Positions 24,639 through 37,260 of a stretch of 64,000 nucleotides of DNA are shown here, one piece after another. The notes below the pieces were generated by a model. That model was not told where the DNA came from and did no database searches. It saw nothing but the letters and a program-made list of their open reading frames with translations. Source of the stretch: Phoebastria nigripes (taxonomy: Eukaryota > Chordata > Aves > Procellariiformes > Diomedeidae); contig JAYKAV010002453.1 in the NCBI GenBank assembly GCA_035582835.1, positions 62,001 through 126,000 of the forward strand. Reading direction: 5' to 3'. Made by a program: the position numbers and the translations under genes. Every line of letters begins with the position of its first letter. Position 1 is the first letter of the stretch.

Positions 24639-27600
24639 ATTTAGTCAGGAGCTCAGCACACCTAAGTCAAAGCAAGCTCTCTTAATAAATCAGAAGACAA
24701 AGGCCTCTGACAACAGGAATTTTTTTTTTTTTTATATCCTCCCCAGGTAGTGACTAGGTAAAAGGTGTTTGAGGAGTTGCAATAAGAGAATAACTTCAGA
24801 TGTAGTATTGCATGATAGCACACGATCAGATAAAGAACTTAAAATGTAAAGAATTGTAAAAAAAAGGCATCATGCACTCAGGCCACCCTACTCAGCTTCA
24901 AGAAAGTAATAGTGCATAAATCTATTACAAAAGAAGGAAATACAGAAGTTGAGCCCTTCACTGTAACCCAAACCCAGCGCTGGTACAGAGCTAGTATAGT
25001 CCCCCCTCCCCACCTATTAAAATCTTGCCCTAAAATATTTACATCAACTCCACTTTAGACAAAGGATCATCTAAATTGTATAGATCCAGCTACAGCTGGC
25101 AACTTCTCTTTCAATCACACCATTTGGTTAGAAAACATCTCTATGCCACCCCTTTATGTTTGCTTCACCCATTTTAACGAGCTGTGTGTTTTTGTCCCAG
25201 CTCTCCAAGTTCATTTGCTTATGTACTTCAGTCATCTGTTGCAATAGCTCTTGTACTGCCTGCTGTCTTCTATTCATCTCTTTTCCTTCTTTTCCCCATA
25301 AAGTAAGCCTTACTCTGCTGCACAAAGAAAAGAATGACCCCCTCGCAGTGACCCTATGGTAACGGCTACAACCTAAGAGCTGGTGGGTGCTACACCCCAA
25401 CAGAACTCCCCTACCCAGTTTAGGAGGCTGCATAGGATCAAGAAGCTGATCTTGGCCAGTATTTTGGTTTGGCTTTCAAGTTGGCCTTATCAGACACTCT
25501 GTTTTATAGTAACAGAAATCAAAGGAGAAAAAATGTTATGTCTTCAAGGGCCCATAAACATTCAAAACCCCTGGATTTCAGTGGCTACAGTTAGCTAATA
25601 GATCTATTTCCAGATCTAGACTGACATCATACATGATTCTGGTAGACAAATAAAAATGCTCGTTCATTAACTTCCACCAGAAACACCAGAGAAAAAATGG
25701 AGGAAATGCAGTTTCCTCACAGATTAGTGTCAGATGCTTTGAAATCAAGGGAACTCCTCTGTACCTGAGTATTTTAGAATGACCCGAGGAAAACTCAGTT
25801 TTTTTTCCCCCCAATTTCTTTTTATATCCTGAAACTTTTTTGAAGACATCTTAAAAAACAAAGAAACAAACAAACAAAAAACCTCAAAAACCAGTACATT
25901 TGACTCTTTACCAGTGATAGTGTCACAGATCTACATCATTCCATTTTTCCCAAACATTCTTTAAAATTGATTTGAAATTTTTTCAAGTTATGGAAAATTT
26001 GTTCTTAAAGTTCCAAAATATTTTCTTACAAAGCTATTTTCTTCTCTTATTAAATGGGACCATACCTACATCACAAAACGCAACCTTCAGAAATTGAAGT
26101 GTAAACCAAAAAACCCAATCCCCACCTGCCAAAATCTCCAGAAGTGCATTACTCAGGACAGTTTTCTCTATAAGAAAAAAAAAAATTGCTAGCAATATAA
26201 AATGTCATTAGAAAAGATCAGGCAGATCTTATACTTCAAAGACTTCTCTAGACACTTACACTGGAATAACCAGTGACTGAACTAGAATTTCCATTCTGTA
26301 AGAAACTCCTATCTTTTAGCATTTATTTTATAACAAACCAGGTAGAAGCGTTGAAGCATCAACATGTTTAGCTATATAAAACATTCCCAAAACATTCAAT
26401 TCATAAATATATAAATATTTTGTTTACATACATCATATTTTTAAACAGAACACTGTGGTATTCCAGAATCAAAATATTTAAATTGATTTGACATTTAACT
26501 ACATCTGCTGTATGAGCTGTACGAAGATCCAGGCAAGCAATCCTTCACTATGTGCTGTCCCCTGTAACTGTAATATGTATCTCGTAAGATAACTTAGCTG
26601 TACAGATTCCATAGATTGGTCAGAAAGAAAACATTATGTACAGAGAAAACGTCCACAGAGAAACCTAATTCATACGAACGATGGGTTAGAAGAGTTACGA
26701 CCTGTGAGACAGAGGCATTCTAAAGATGCTTGTTGAATCAGCTAGAAACTACGTTTCTATTTTCTCGCTAGAAAACAGCAAGAGAATCCCAATAGAGAAA
26801 ATGTGATGGAAGATTCCATGGTACTTCTACTGATACCAACAAACCCCTAGTATGCTATAGTGGAAGAGCAACAGACCGTCAACAAGTCCTTTATATCAAA
26901 GTGCTGACAAAATGGCAATCTAAAACTCACAAAAGGAAATAGAAAAATCTTACTCACTTTTCCAGACCAAATGATGCTCACAGAACTAACACACCCTTTT
27001 CTAAAGAATAAGCCAACCAAAAAAAATTTATAAAGATTCACGTTTTAAAAATCAAATGAAAAAAATTGTATTTCCAGTAAAATTGTTATCCTTTTCATCC
27101 TTCCCTGCCCCCTCCATTAGAAAAGAAAAACAAAAAAATGTGCTGGAAAGCTTAGTGAAGCTCACTAAAAGTTCTATGTTTCTATACGTTTCATATGGAA
27201 GAACTCAAAAGACTACAATGATTGTGGGGGCAGACTACCATAAAATAGGTCACCAATAATTGTAAAGTGTACCTAACTATATTAGAAAAGCATTTAAGTA
27301 AACCATCCCCTTAGAACATAACCACGATGTATCTTCTTTCTTTAAAAAAACAAGCTAGTACTTCACACTACGTACTCAAATCACCTCCACTTCTCTAAGA
27401 CCAATGAAAGAATAAAACAAAAGCTGGCTGTTGCTCTTCACTAGAGGTACTTGTATGAGTAAAATTATCAGAATTTGACATTAAACAAATTGTAAGTGTT
27501 TTTTTAAGCGCCTAATTACTCCATCATATATCTGCACACAAAATACGGCATTAGGTAATGTCTTTGAAGAGATTCATCCCGATAATTTACGCAAGAGAGA

Positions 27601-28457
27601 CTTATAATCCCTATGTCACTTATTTACATACTAATTTTGAAAACTCAAGTATTATTTAAAATCAAAATGTTATTTAACAGTATATGACAAGAAATTTACC
27701 GTATGTTACATTGTTGACGTTTTTAACACGTCAGATATTTACAAACATGAGTGCAATATTTTGCAAATAACTATTTTCTCAAACATCTCAGTTTTTTAGG
27801 TTCTGTTTTTGTCTTCAGAATTATATTTTTAATTATAAAGTTATGGAAAAATATAGCATTTCAGTTGTAGACCAAATGGCAGCTATCAAAAAAAGTTAAG
27901 TTCATGATGAAAATGGGATGTTTTCCCTATTACCACTTGTTGCTTTTCTGAAAAAACAATGAGATGATGCTTACTACTATTTTACTGGTTAATATCTACA
28001 TTTATCATAAGTACACGTAACAGCTATTTCACAATCTCCAGTGATTTTCAGTCTCCAACGATACATTTTGTTCTTCACAGTAAGCAGTACGTGTTTATGA
28101 CTAACTAAAAAAGTCAAATCAAATCCTCATGAACGCTCTTCAGCTTAAATGGACTTACACCCAAGATTTACTTTTGATATAAAAAAACAAATATAGCTGT
28201 ATCTTCCAGATGAAAAAAGATACTTTTTTTTTTTTTTTTTCAGATGGAGACATTCAATCACTTTAATACAGCTTAAGTGCCAGAAGCAACTACTAGGAGC
28301 AGGGCCAGTATCAGATAATGCTAAGCATCTAACTAGATATTAATTAATGCCTAATATAAATATATATTCCTCATGCCAAAGAAATGCAATTTTAAGTAGC
28401 TGCAGAAACTGAACAGGCTATGATAGAAAGAAAAAATGTCCTATACAATCTACTTAC

Positions 28458-28551
28458 TAGCATGCTTATCTGCAAGCATTATAAGGCTGTTGGAAATATC
28501 TCTTCTCCTGTAAAAACACACCACTTTTGCTTCCACGTTTCCATTGGCAGT
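28458..28551 (-). CDS. MTA3: MTA3 coding exon 3 (BAH domain)
   Basis: On the minus strand a CTTTTGTAG acceptor precedes 94 bases that end at a perfect GTAAGT donor. The exon begins in phase 0 and encodes residues 33-63 (T33 to A63), starting [20 protein letters not shown] and ending ADKHA, plus the first base of Lys64. The CFYRRRDIS core is a hallmark of the MTA BAH domain. The only departures from the human protein I recall are Asn for Ser near residue 35 and Ser for Thr near residue 54, which are conservative. It is followed by an 18.9 kb intron, the longest one fully contained here. The frame is open with no defects. Confidence 0.97.
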
Positions 28552-29341
28552 CTACAAAAGAAAGATAAATCAAGTCAGAATGTATCCTTCCTCAGCTGAG
28601 TATTACAAATTAAACGCCCTCTGCTTGCAATTTTCCCTTATTAGTTCTCCTCACATGCTCAGTCAGGCTGAAATCAACAGAATTACTCAAATAAGTAAAA
28701 ACTTCCTGACACAGGCCAGTATCAATTTCAGATCAGGTAACAGTATTAATTATAATTATTTAGTCCGAAGAATTTATATATTATTCAGCTGTTTAGAGAC
28801 ATGTAACGCCAGTATTATGTTAACATAAGAATCCTTAAGAAATATTAAAAGCTTGTAAATACTTCTTTGCAACCCAGCTTTACACAGAAATGTGTATTTC
28901 AAAGTACTCTGGCATTTTTTTCTGAATCATCTTTAATATAACATGGTTTATTTGAAAATCCACTGCAGCTTGTAAGATAAAAAAAGCTATTTAGTTCACA
29001 GTTGTTTTCATGACTCATTACAGGGATCACGCTCTTTAGCCCGATAATGTGAAGAATCTACTAATATTTGAAGAACTGTACCCTCTTTCTTGTTATGAAA
29101 AGTACAGAATTAGTTCATTACCTTGAGTTTCTTTTTTAAAACTCAAGATGTGGCACTGAAAAGTATCATGTTTTAATTAAGTTTCTTACCAAAAAAAGAA
29201 AGCATCTTATCTCCGGTAAAATGATAACCAAAGCATTTCATTACATATTTGTGTAACATCTCCATGTTTGCTCAATGCCTTTAACACATGAAAGCACATA
29301 ATTCACAGTTAAGATATCTGGACTATATCATCGAAACTCTC

Positions 29342-29372
<31 letters not shown>

Positions 29373-29791
29373 CCCTCAATACATGACTCTGCTCTACCAT
29401 CCAGCAAGATTAAATTATAGCAATGCAGTTTAAAGATAATAAACGTTACATTCAGAACATGATTGGAATCACTTCAATTACTGTAAATAAAAAATATTCT
29501 TCTTCAATGAAAGTCCAAAATGATTTGCCATGCACAAGCTCAGTGGATGTTGTTGGATAGCACTAACAGGTAATGTGACTGATGTCTGCTATGGAGTAGC
29601 GTTATGTTCCATCAATAAGAAGAAAACCGTTTGCAGGTCACCAATTTTATAATTTACTTTCTAACCACGGGGAAAAAAAAAAATCTTTATCGTTATTTAC
29701 ATCATGATAGGTATTTTGATCGTTAGTTTTTGACATAATGTATCAGTAAGTTTTAATACTGCTTGATGGAACAGCAAAAATACACCATGCT

Positions 29792-29833
29792 AAAAAAAAA
29801 CAAAACAAAACAAAATAAAAACAAAAACACACC
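29792..29833 (+). repeat. A/C-rich tract with CAAAA repeats
   Basis: CAAAA/CAAAAA units with one T, in MTA3 intron 2. Confidence 0.75.
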
Positions 29834-30334
29834 ATTCTTAGTAGTACAAGAATGAAGAAAAATAAAAATAATCATGCTTTCCCCAAAAGCCTCCATTCTT
29901 TACAAAAATACACTCAGGATAAAGACAGAGAGTATAGTCTCTACTTCTATTCAAAAGCCTGTTCTTCATTCACAGCTGCCAATAAGCAGAGCAATAAACA
30001 GCCATAGAAGCCACATATTCTGTTATTTGATCACTGCGAAGTCTCACTGATACCTACTAGCTCTTTACAAATATATCCAAAAGCAGACACATTACATGAT
30101 TGCTATCATTCCAGATGGATTCACAGTGTCATCACCATATAGAGAATTAAATTCATTCCTTTCCTCAAGCATTCATAGGATTGGTTTGGAAATTTTTACA
30201 GCAGAGTACTCCTGTTCACCAGGAATGATCAACTGGGTGTTTCCTTAGGTAACAGGGCAGAATTACAAGATACCACATAGCAAGATTTAAGTAACTGAAA
30301 CATACACAAAATACACAGCAAATCTCAAGAAAGT

Positions 30335-30395
30335 AAAAAAAAAACAACCAAACAAAAAAACAAAAAAGAAAAACGAAAAAAAAAACCCACACACC
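30335..30395 (+). repeat. A/C-rich tract
   Basis: About 60 bases of A and C with two isolated G, roughly 110 bases below MTA3 exon 2 in intron 2. On the transcript strand it is a T/G tract downstream of the exon 2 donor, which might influence splicing, but that is speculative. Confidence 0.8.
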
Positions 30396-30505
30396 AGAAA
30401 ATTGTACCACAATAGAAATCTTACGGGATGGAAATCATTCTCAGTTTCTGAAAAGTGCGCTGACTGTTGTCAAAGGTTAAGCAAGAATCTTAAATACTTG
30501 TGTAC

Positions 30506-30573
30506 CTTGTTAAGTTCTTCAATTCTCCTAATGAGATACGGATTGCTGGAAGAATTTTCAAAATAAACATAAT
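30506..30573 (-). CDS. MTA3: MTA3 coding exon 2 (start of BAH domain)
   Basis: On the minus strand the sequence TTTCATTGCAG ends a pyrimidine-rich acceptor. The 68-base exon completes Asp10 and encodes residues 11-32 ([20 protein letters not shown] then NK), ending in phase 0 at a GTACAC donor. This peptide is nearly invariant across MTA1, MTA2 and MTA3 as I know them and forms the first strands of the BAH domain. The phase matches the G left over at the end of exon 1 and the phase-0 start of exon 3. The exon is short and would be easy to miss by ORF scanning. No defects were seen. Confidence 0.97.
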
Positions 30574-32809
30574 CTGCAATGAAAAAAAGAAAGATAATGA
30601 AATACCAAAAAAAAATACATAAAAGCATATCATTATTAGTGCAAAAAATTTCTTCAAAACCTATAAGCTGTAAAAAAGCTGAGATTTCTTAGTAAACATT
30701 AAGACAGTGAAGTATTTCTATACTGAGATTTAACATAATTTGTTCCTAAATTCTGGTTATAACTGCACTACATGTGCTTTAATAATCATGCTGAAATAAA
30801 GTTAAATGCCTTGTGTTGGAGCTTACATTGTAATTCAATAATCCACACACTTCATAAATCTTGATATAAAAGCAGCAGTTTCTCACAATCGATTGGGGAA
30901 GATTTAAGAATCGAGCGCTTTAGTGAGTTTCTATATTAGGGAGATAAATATTTCTGTAAGATATGCTACATCATATTTATTATCAGGTGTTGTGGTAGTA
31001 CAGTTGTCCAAATGAGTAATGTACATTTTATAATACTTGCTTTTGTTGTCATCTCTGTTCAGTAACACACAAACTATATTAAGCAGTAATAGTCATGGGT
31101 TAGTGAGGTTCTTCCAGGACAAAATCTCTTACAGCATCATTAATATAAAAATATTTTCATAGAGTATATGGAAGTTTACTCATCTCCTGAAAGCTGCTCC
31201 CATGTAACATACAAAGAATTGACATGCAGCGCATTTCCTTCAACAGTTTTCTCAAAACTTGTTTTCATCGGATGAAAAAGTACGCCTCAAATGCTAACCA
31301 CACTTTACACTTGATATTCGACTTCTGCACCATGCACCTTGCAAACTTTATTTTAAAAAATTGGGTGGGGGGACCATAATGATGTATAAAACTCTTCTGC
31401 ACTGCTTTGATACTACATTACAGTAAAATAGATCCTCAGGTAGCTCATTTAGCTCTAAAGAAAGAATATGATCTCTGGATACTGTTCACAATTGCTTATT
31501 AAGATTACAACGAAAAAAAATGAGAAGTGATCACCTAAGAAGCAAACCCTACCCAGATTTCAACATCACTGCTCAGAGAAGGATTACTTTCATGAGTAAA
31601 GGCTGATGGGATTACAATCTAAATGCCCTAGTGAAGGAGTACGCAGATGGACGATTTGTGGATATATATATCAGCATATCTCAAAACAGAAGCATAAAGA
31701 GATTTAAACTAACCACTACCACCCCTCATTTCCTTGCATCTTCCCTCTCACCTCAGGCTGTTGAGGAGAGAGCAGGAGGAGACAAGTCATTTTTGAGCAC
31801 CAAGTACTGAAAACCTAACTTGAGCGGTGCACCTGAGCCACAGCGGCAGGAACACAGCTACGTTCACTCCCTAAGGGAGGGCAGCGGAAAGTTATCAGTG
31901 TCTATTTCCACAGGCGTAGGGGCTGGAAAAGAAACACTTGCCGTGTTTTTTACCGCCTAAGTGCCCCCCCTTCGCCCCGTGCCAAGCAGTCACATCTCAG
32001 CGCACTCCTCAGGGGTCACGTCGGTAAGCAGGGAAGCTGACAGAAATCCCCCAGTTACACAGCCGGATTTATTATTTATCTCCGGGAGATGAAGTAAGGC
32101 GCGGAGAAACTCCGCCGTTAAAGGGAGGGAGCGGGGGCAGGGGAACGGCACGGAGAGAAGCGCCCCCGGGCGCCCCCCGGGGCGGGCACCGGCTGCCCGC
32201 GCCACGCCAGGCCGCAGCGGCGGCAGGGCTGGGCCGACGCAGGCCCCCGGGCCGGGGGCGCACGGCCCCGGTAGGCCGTCCCTCGCTCGCCTCGCAGGCG
32301 GGCCAGCCTGCTGCGGCACGGTGCGCTGGCTCGGCGGGTGGCGGGGCCGGGGGCCCGCCGGTCGGCCCCTTCGCCGCCCGCCGGGGAAGGAGGCGAGGCG
32401 CGAAGGGAGGCCATGCCCGGCCCGCGTCGCGGTGAGGGGGCAGGAAGCCGGCGGCACCGCTCCCCCCTTCCCCGCGGAGGGCGGCGCTGCCCTTCTCCTC
32501 CTCAGCGGTGGGGGCCGGCCTCCCACCCGGCGCACAGGGCTGGCGGGGGAGGAACCTGCGTCCTCCCCCTCCGCCCCGCGGAGTGCCCGGCGGACCCTAT
32601 GCCGGGACCGACTGCCGCCTCCCGCCCGGGCCTGGCCGCCCCTCTCGGGGCTATGGCGCTGGCCGCGGCAAGCGAAGGGGGCCGGTGCGCCTCTCTTCAC
32701 CGCGGCGCGCACAGCCCGCGGCTCGGCAGGCCCCCCGGCCAGGCCCCGTCCCCGCTGCCGGGCGCAGGGCCCCCCGGCGCCGGGCGGGCGCTGCCGCGTC
32801 CCCACATAC
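30574..32809 (-). other. MTA3: MTA3 intron 1
   Basis: Phase-1 intron of 2,236 bases with donor GTATGT and acceptor CATTGCAG on the minus strand. Its first 0.9 kb, next to exon 1, is part of the CpG island; the rest turns abruptly AT-rich. Such a first intron beside an island often contains regulatory sites, but none could be named from the sequence. Confidence 0.95.
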
Positions 32810-33700
32810 CTCCCACTCGGTACATGTTGGCCGCCATGTCTGCGCTCTGCGCCCTCCTCCTCCTCCCGCCGCCTCTGCCGGGCCGGGCTGGGCAAGGAGG
32901 AAGCGGCTCCCACGGCCCCCCCGCCCCGCGCTCGCCCCCACCCTGCGCCACCCCTCCCCGCCCGGGCACAGGACACAGCACCGCGCCTCACGGGGCCGCC
33001 GCCACCTCGGCCGTTTCCGGAGCCGCCCGGCGGGGAAGGGGTTAAACAACCGCCCCCACCGCTTCCCTCCCTCCCCCCGGGCGCACCGGCCCCGGGGCGG
33101 GTCGGAGGCAGGGGCCAGCGCCGCGGAGCGGCGGCCCGGCCGCAGGTGGGGCGGCCCGAGCGGGGGCCGGGGTCGGGTGTTCCCGGGGGAGGTGCGGGTG
33201 CGCGGCTCCCCCGGCCCAGCTGCCCGCGGGGGCAGAGCGAGGTGCCTCACCTCAGGGCGAGGGCTGCCCGCCGTGCCCCAAAGCCCGCCACGTTTTGCGG
33301 GCTCCCGCCGCTTTGTCCCAAAACCCGGGAGCCCCGCGCTGCCTGGAAGAAGTGGGTGACACTTTCTCCCATCTCCTCTCCGGCCCCCTCTTTTTTTTTT
33401 TTTGGTGGTTGCCTCTGCCCCGGCGCCGCTTTGTCCCTTGCAGCCGAGGGCTCGCTCTCCCACTAAGAAACTGCTAGTAATAACCCAGAGAAAGTTTCTC
33501 ACCCGCGTGTGCGCAGCACCTGTCGGTGATCGATTTGGCGGCTCCTTTGTTCGCCCCGGGAGCGGGATGCAGCCGGGGAGAGCGGGCGGCTTCGGCGACA
33601 CCAGCCCGCCGCCGGCAACGGGGCACGCCGGGCACGGTGGCTTTCCGAGCTGTCCGCGGTTTGGAGCAGCCAGCTTGCAACAGGCAGCAGAAAGCATCTA
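31900..33700. promoter_or_regulatory. MTA3: CpG island over the MTA3 promoter and first exon
   Basis: A sharp compositional shift from AT-rich flanks to very GC-rich, CpG-dense DNA, strongest from about 32,090 to 33,340, centred on MTA3 exon 1. No TATA box stands out near a plausible start. The pattern suits a CpG-island promoter with dispersed initiation. Edges are judged by eye, and the exact transcription start is unknown. The long open frames on both strands here (up to 381 codons) result from GC-rich, stop-poor sequence and are low-complexity Pro/Ala/Arg/Gly translations. Confidence 0.85.
32810..32837 (-). CDS. MTA3: MTA3 exon 1, translation start
   Basis: On the minus strand an ATG at 32,837 opens nine codons reading MAANMYRVG plus one base, followed by a GTATGT donor at 32,809. 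MAANMYRVG is the conserved N-terminus of MTA proteins, and the spare G joins the AT of exon 2 to give Asp10, exactly as in the family. The start lies inside a dense CpG island, as expected for a widely expressed chromatin gene. The 5' UTR and transcription start cannot be placed from the sequence; much of 32,838-33,700 is GC-rich enough to hold them. Several long ORFs in both directions across this island are GC-driven artefacts. Confidence 0.95.
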
Positions 33701-36296
33701 CGACAGGATAAAGATAAATCTAGCAGCTCGTCTCGGAGTCAGGAAGCNTTGAAGGAGATGCTTACAAATCATCTGATGAGAGGGATGCTTCAAAAACATC
33801 AATATTGATGTAACACGAAGCCATTTCCCCGTGTTTATACAAAGTTCACACCATCACAAACAATCTATACGCTTCACGAACAAATTGATCCTGCTGCAGA
33901 AAGCTTCCTTGAGAGAAATGCTTTTTTCATTTTCTTGCAAGGAAGGCGATGATTTATTATTTGTTTCATGTCCTCGATTTTCACGTGTGTAGCTTGAGCA
34001 TTACCAAGCTAACATTTCACTTCACCCTGAGCTGCAGGGAAACATTGGTAAGGAGGGGAATGAGCTTCCCTGGTGTTTCAAATAATCATATACTCCCTTC
34101 CCTTTGCCCCTTTTCAGTGAATCTGGGACTATTAGCTTAAGATTTCTTCTACTTCTAGGGCACTTTTAATTTCCTGAGTGACTACTTTGTGTCAAACAGG
34201 CAACTGAGTACCAAATTCCTGAAATATGAGAAGTTGGCACATGATACAGTGACTTAGTCTTCTTTAATAAACAGCAACACATTCATGCATTGAAAGGAAA
34301 AATTGGAAGTCTTCCTCTATTTTGTCTCCCAACAAGAACATCTGTGGGAGCTGAAAAGAAAGCCTGCAGAAACTCCTTGGGAAGTAGCAGCTCTATCCAG
34401 CTGGTTGTTTCTAAAGGCACAATAACACTACCTTAGCAGAGACCTAAATACAAATAGCTAGAAGTTAAATGGTGTGTTATTTTTACGCAAGTGGTTTACT
34501 GCTTGGTAAATGAAACAGGTTAAACTTTCAAGGCAAGAGAACAGTTAATTCAAATAGTTGGCTTGTCGCAGTCATTATCAGTTAAACAAAATGCCTCTGA
34601 GCTCTTTTCCTCAGCTTAAGTCTGCACTGCAACATTAGAGGAATTTCCCACACTTTGAAGCTTACAATGTGCCCTCATCCAGCAAGGAGCGGATTTCAAT
34701 AGAAACAGACTCTCGCTTCCATCATCTGAAGGCATGGCCTAGGAAAAAGGAAGGCAGCTCCTCAAGATACAGAATTCGCCTCTCAAACATGAGAGAGCCA
34801 CCCAGGAAAGCCCATTGTCCCAGCCTGCCCTTTCAGGTTGGCAGCCTGAAAATAGTAAGAAAAACCCCTTTATTTACAGTTGCCCGACTAAGGCATGCAT
34901 CACAGACCAGATAAATAAAGAATGACGTTTATATACCTTAGTACTGAATCACTGGGCCTTATTAATCACACTAACACAGTTCGCACAGCCACAGACAGCA
35001 CAACCTGATACTGTATGGTGTCATGCTGCTGTATTTTCATAGTTTAAAGTCACTGCTGCAAGCTGAGGGAGGTAGTGGGCACAGCTAGCTGTGGTTGGGT
35101 ACCGAGTTGCAGGACTGGCAGTACATTTTACTTTGGTGTAATGTATACAAAAGCCTAGATAGCACAGAAAATAAACTCTATCTCAGTGCATGGAATGGGG
35201 AAAATTGAAGGTATGTAAACATCTTCATTTTTCTAGATTAAATATAATGGAAAACTCTCGTTTCAACCACAACATTGTTGAGGGAAAAATTCAGATGAGA
35301 CCTTTGTCTTAACCTGGTAAATGAAATGTATTCAGCTACAGACTGAGATGTGTTGTGTTGTTTGAAAGAAACCACATTTCTGTGGCAACTTAAATGAAAG
35401 TTGCGAAATAGATTATTCCTGTTAGAGACACAGATTACCCGAGAACTTCATTTCACAACTTCTTTTGTCGTGCCATCCTGAGCAGCCCATCATTCCTCCT
35501 CATATCCTCCAAAAATAGCCAAGAAGAAAAGAATAGAGTGTAAAGGATCATTTTAAAACATAGACCAGTTCCCTGGTCCAGGCTCACCAACTGCCCCCAC
35601 GGTGAGCTAGATCAGCAGTACTGAAGGAGATGGAGATGAGGCGCTGAGAGCAGGGCTGCCCGAGGACCTGTCATGGTATTACCAATACAGTGTCCATTGA
35701 CGTGTCCAGGCCGCACCCTCTTCATTGGCTTTTTCACTTTAGCATCATCAGATGCATCTAAATCATGTTTATTAAATACCCATTAAGCTGACTGGAGCAA
35801 TACAGTTTTCTTACTGTATTTAAAAAAAAATGCAATGATGAAATACATTTTTTTCATTAGGGATAATACAAAAAGTTTCACTACTTCTTCATAGGCAATT
35901 TAAGGCTTCTTTCTTATGCATGGAATTGGTTGGACAAAGGGAATGGGAATCTGCTATCAGAGAATTTTATTCCTGAATTTTCATTTTTAATTCCCTATAG
36001 CTTTTCAGAGGCCAGGCAGAACTCTGGCTGTTCACATTAGTTCAGAGCTTTTAGGACAAATCCTCAAGGATTCTTGCATCAGACACAAAAACACCTCACC
36101 AACGATGCTCTTTTCCCACTCTTGCAGAGCCAAGATGAAAGTTTCAAAAAGCTCTGACAACCTTATCACCCCAGAAAGTGGCAGAATAAGGGAACTTCCC
36201 TTGCAGCTGTCGTGCAATGTCCTGTTTTGTGTCCAGAGAACTTGATTTCAAAGGTTCCAGCCCAGCATCTTCTCTAGGCAATAAAAGCCTGAATCT

Positions 36297-36350
36297 AACA
36301 ACAACCACCACCAAAACAAAAACAAACAAACAAAAAAACACACCACAAAC
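36297..36350 (+). repeat. Pure A/C tract (54 bases)
   Basis: Fifty-four bases of only A and C, with CAAA and ACCACC words, in the intergenic region. Confidence 0.85.
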
Positions 36351-37238
36351 TTGCTCACAAAAGACACCAGTACTGAAGACAAACCTTCTTCCCAACTTAC
36401 TTGTTTAAGGATTAAACTGACAGTTCAGACGTCTAAAGTAAAATATATTGATAGAGGTGTGTTTAGGAATAGAATACTTCTTATTGAAATCAACAAAAGC
36501 ATTGCAGAAGAGAGTTGCTTGAACCTTAATAAAAGGCGTTCAGCTCCTTGTAGAGCTTTCATAGAGACTCACCCTCATGCTGATGCAACAGAAAGGAAAA
36601 GGCATTTAGACTTTCCCATCCTTGGGCCATACTTACAGGACCTGCCTAACTCAAAGTGGCTGAGCCTAGAGGTTTTTTTTGGTATGGGTAATCTGGAAGC
36701 ACAGGAAACATTCAGCAGTTCAAGTTTATGAGTTCACGTCAAGGGAACGTGGCTCCCTTGCTAGTAAAACTTTGCTATAATGAATAAACAGGCTGCATGC
36801 ACATAACCCGTGAAAAGAGTTAAAAAAAAATACAAAGGACTTTACAAGTGATCATTTCTTATCAGCCTAAACTCCTNCTTACACTGAGGGTAATTCACCA
36901 CCACAGAGGACTTCTGTAGTTCACAGACTTGTCCTGTGGCTCAAAAATAATATGTAGTCTGTACAAAGTCACTGTCATCTAGTGTGAACAAACATGCCAG
37001 CTAATACAGCTGCACATTGATCAGACTGGCTTACAGGCAGCTAAAAGTACATGCAGTTTTTTTCTACTAATGCAAAGACACACCACAGCTTGCAAAAATT
37101 AATTCAGAGCAGAAAGAGAATTCATATTGTTATCACTTAATTAGTCACCAAAGAAAAACATTTTTCCATGTCAATACTCATGATTATATTTATAAAAACC
37201 TTAAATAACTTCCATTTTGTAACAGACATCGTGTAAGA

Positions 37239-37260
37239 TTTTTTTTTTTTTTTTTTTTTT
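37239..37260 (+). repeat. T22 homopolymer followed by ACAG
   Basis: Twenty-two T and then ACAG. It superficially resembles a splice acceptor on the plus strand, but no exon is recognisable after it. Confidence 0.9.

Larger units (their letters stand above)
9519..28457 (-). other. MTA3: MTA3 intron 3 (18.9 kb)
   Basis: Intron between exon 3 (donor 28,457) and exon 4 (acceptor just above 9,518), phase 1. It is AT-rich and carries one minus-orientation CR1 relic (13.6-14.6 kb), an 18-base G run (20.94 kb), and two overlapping-hairpin sites (20.56 and 24.61 kb). A 101-codon minus-strand ORF of unknown meaning lies at 25.1-25.4 kb. I saw no other gene-like structure. Confidence 0.9.
28552..30505 (-). 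other. MTA3: MTA3 intron 2
   Basis: Phase-0 intron of 1,954 bases between exons 2 and 3, with donor GTACAC and acceptor TTTTGTAG on the minus strand. It contains a 20-base A tract near 29,344 and A/C-rich low-complexity stretches at 29.79 and 30.34 kb. Nothing else was recognised. Confidence 0.95.

Noticed and set aside
32321..33466. 381-codon plus-strand ORF and several other long ORFs (up to 348 codons minus) across the MTA3 island
   Set aside because: GC-rich, stop-poor CpG-island sequence opens all frames; translations are low-complexity Pro/Ala/Arg/Gly and overlap on both strands. The real signal is the nine-codon MTA3 exon 1.
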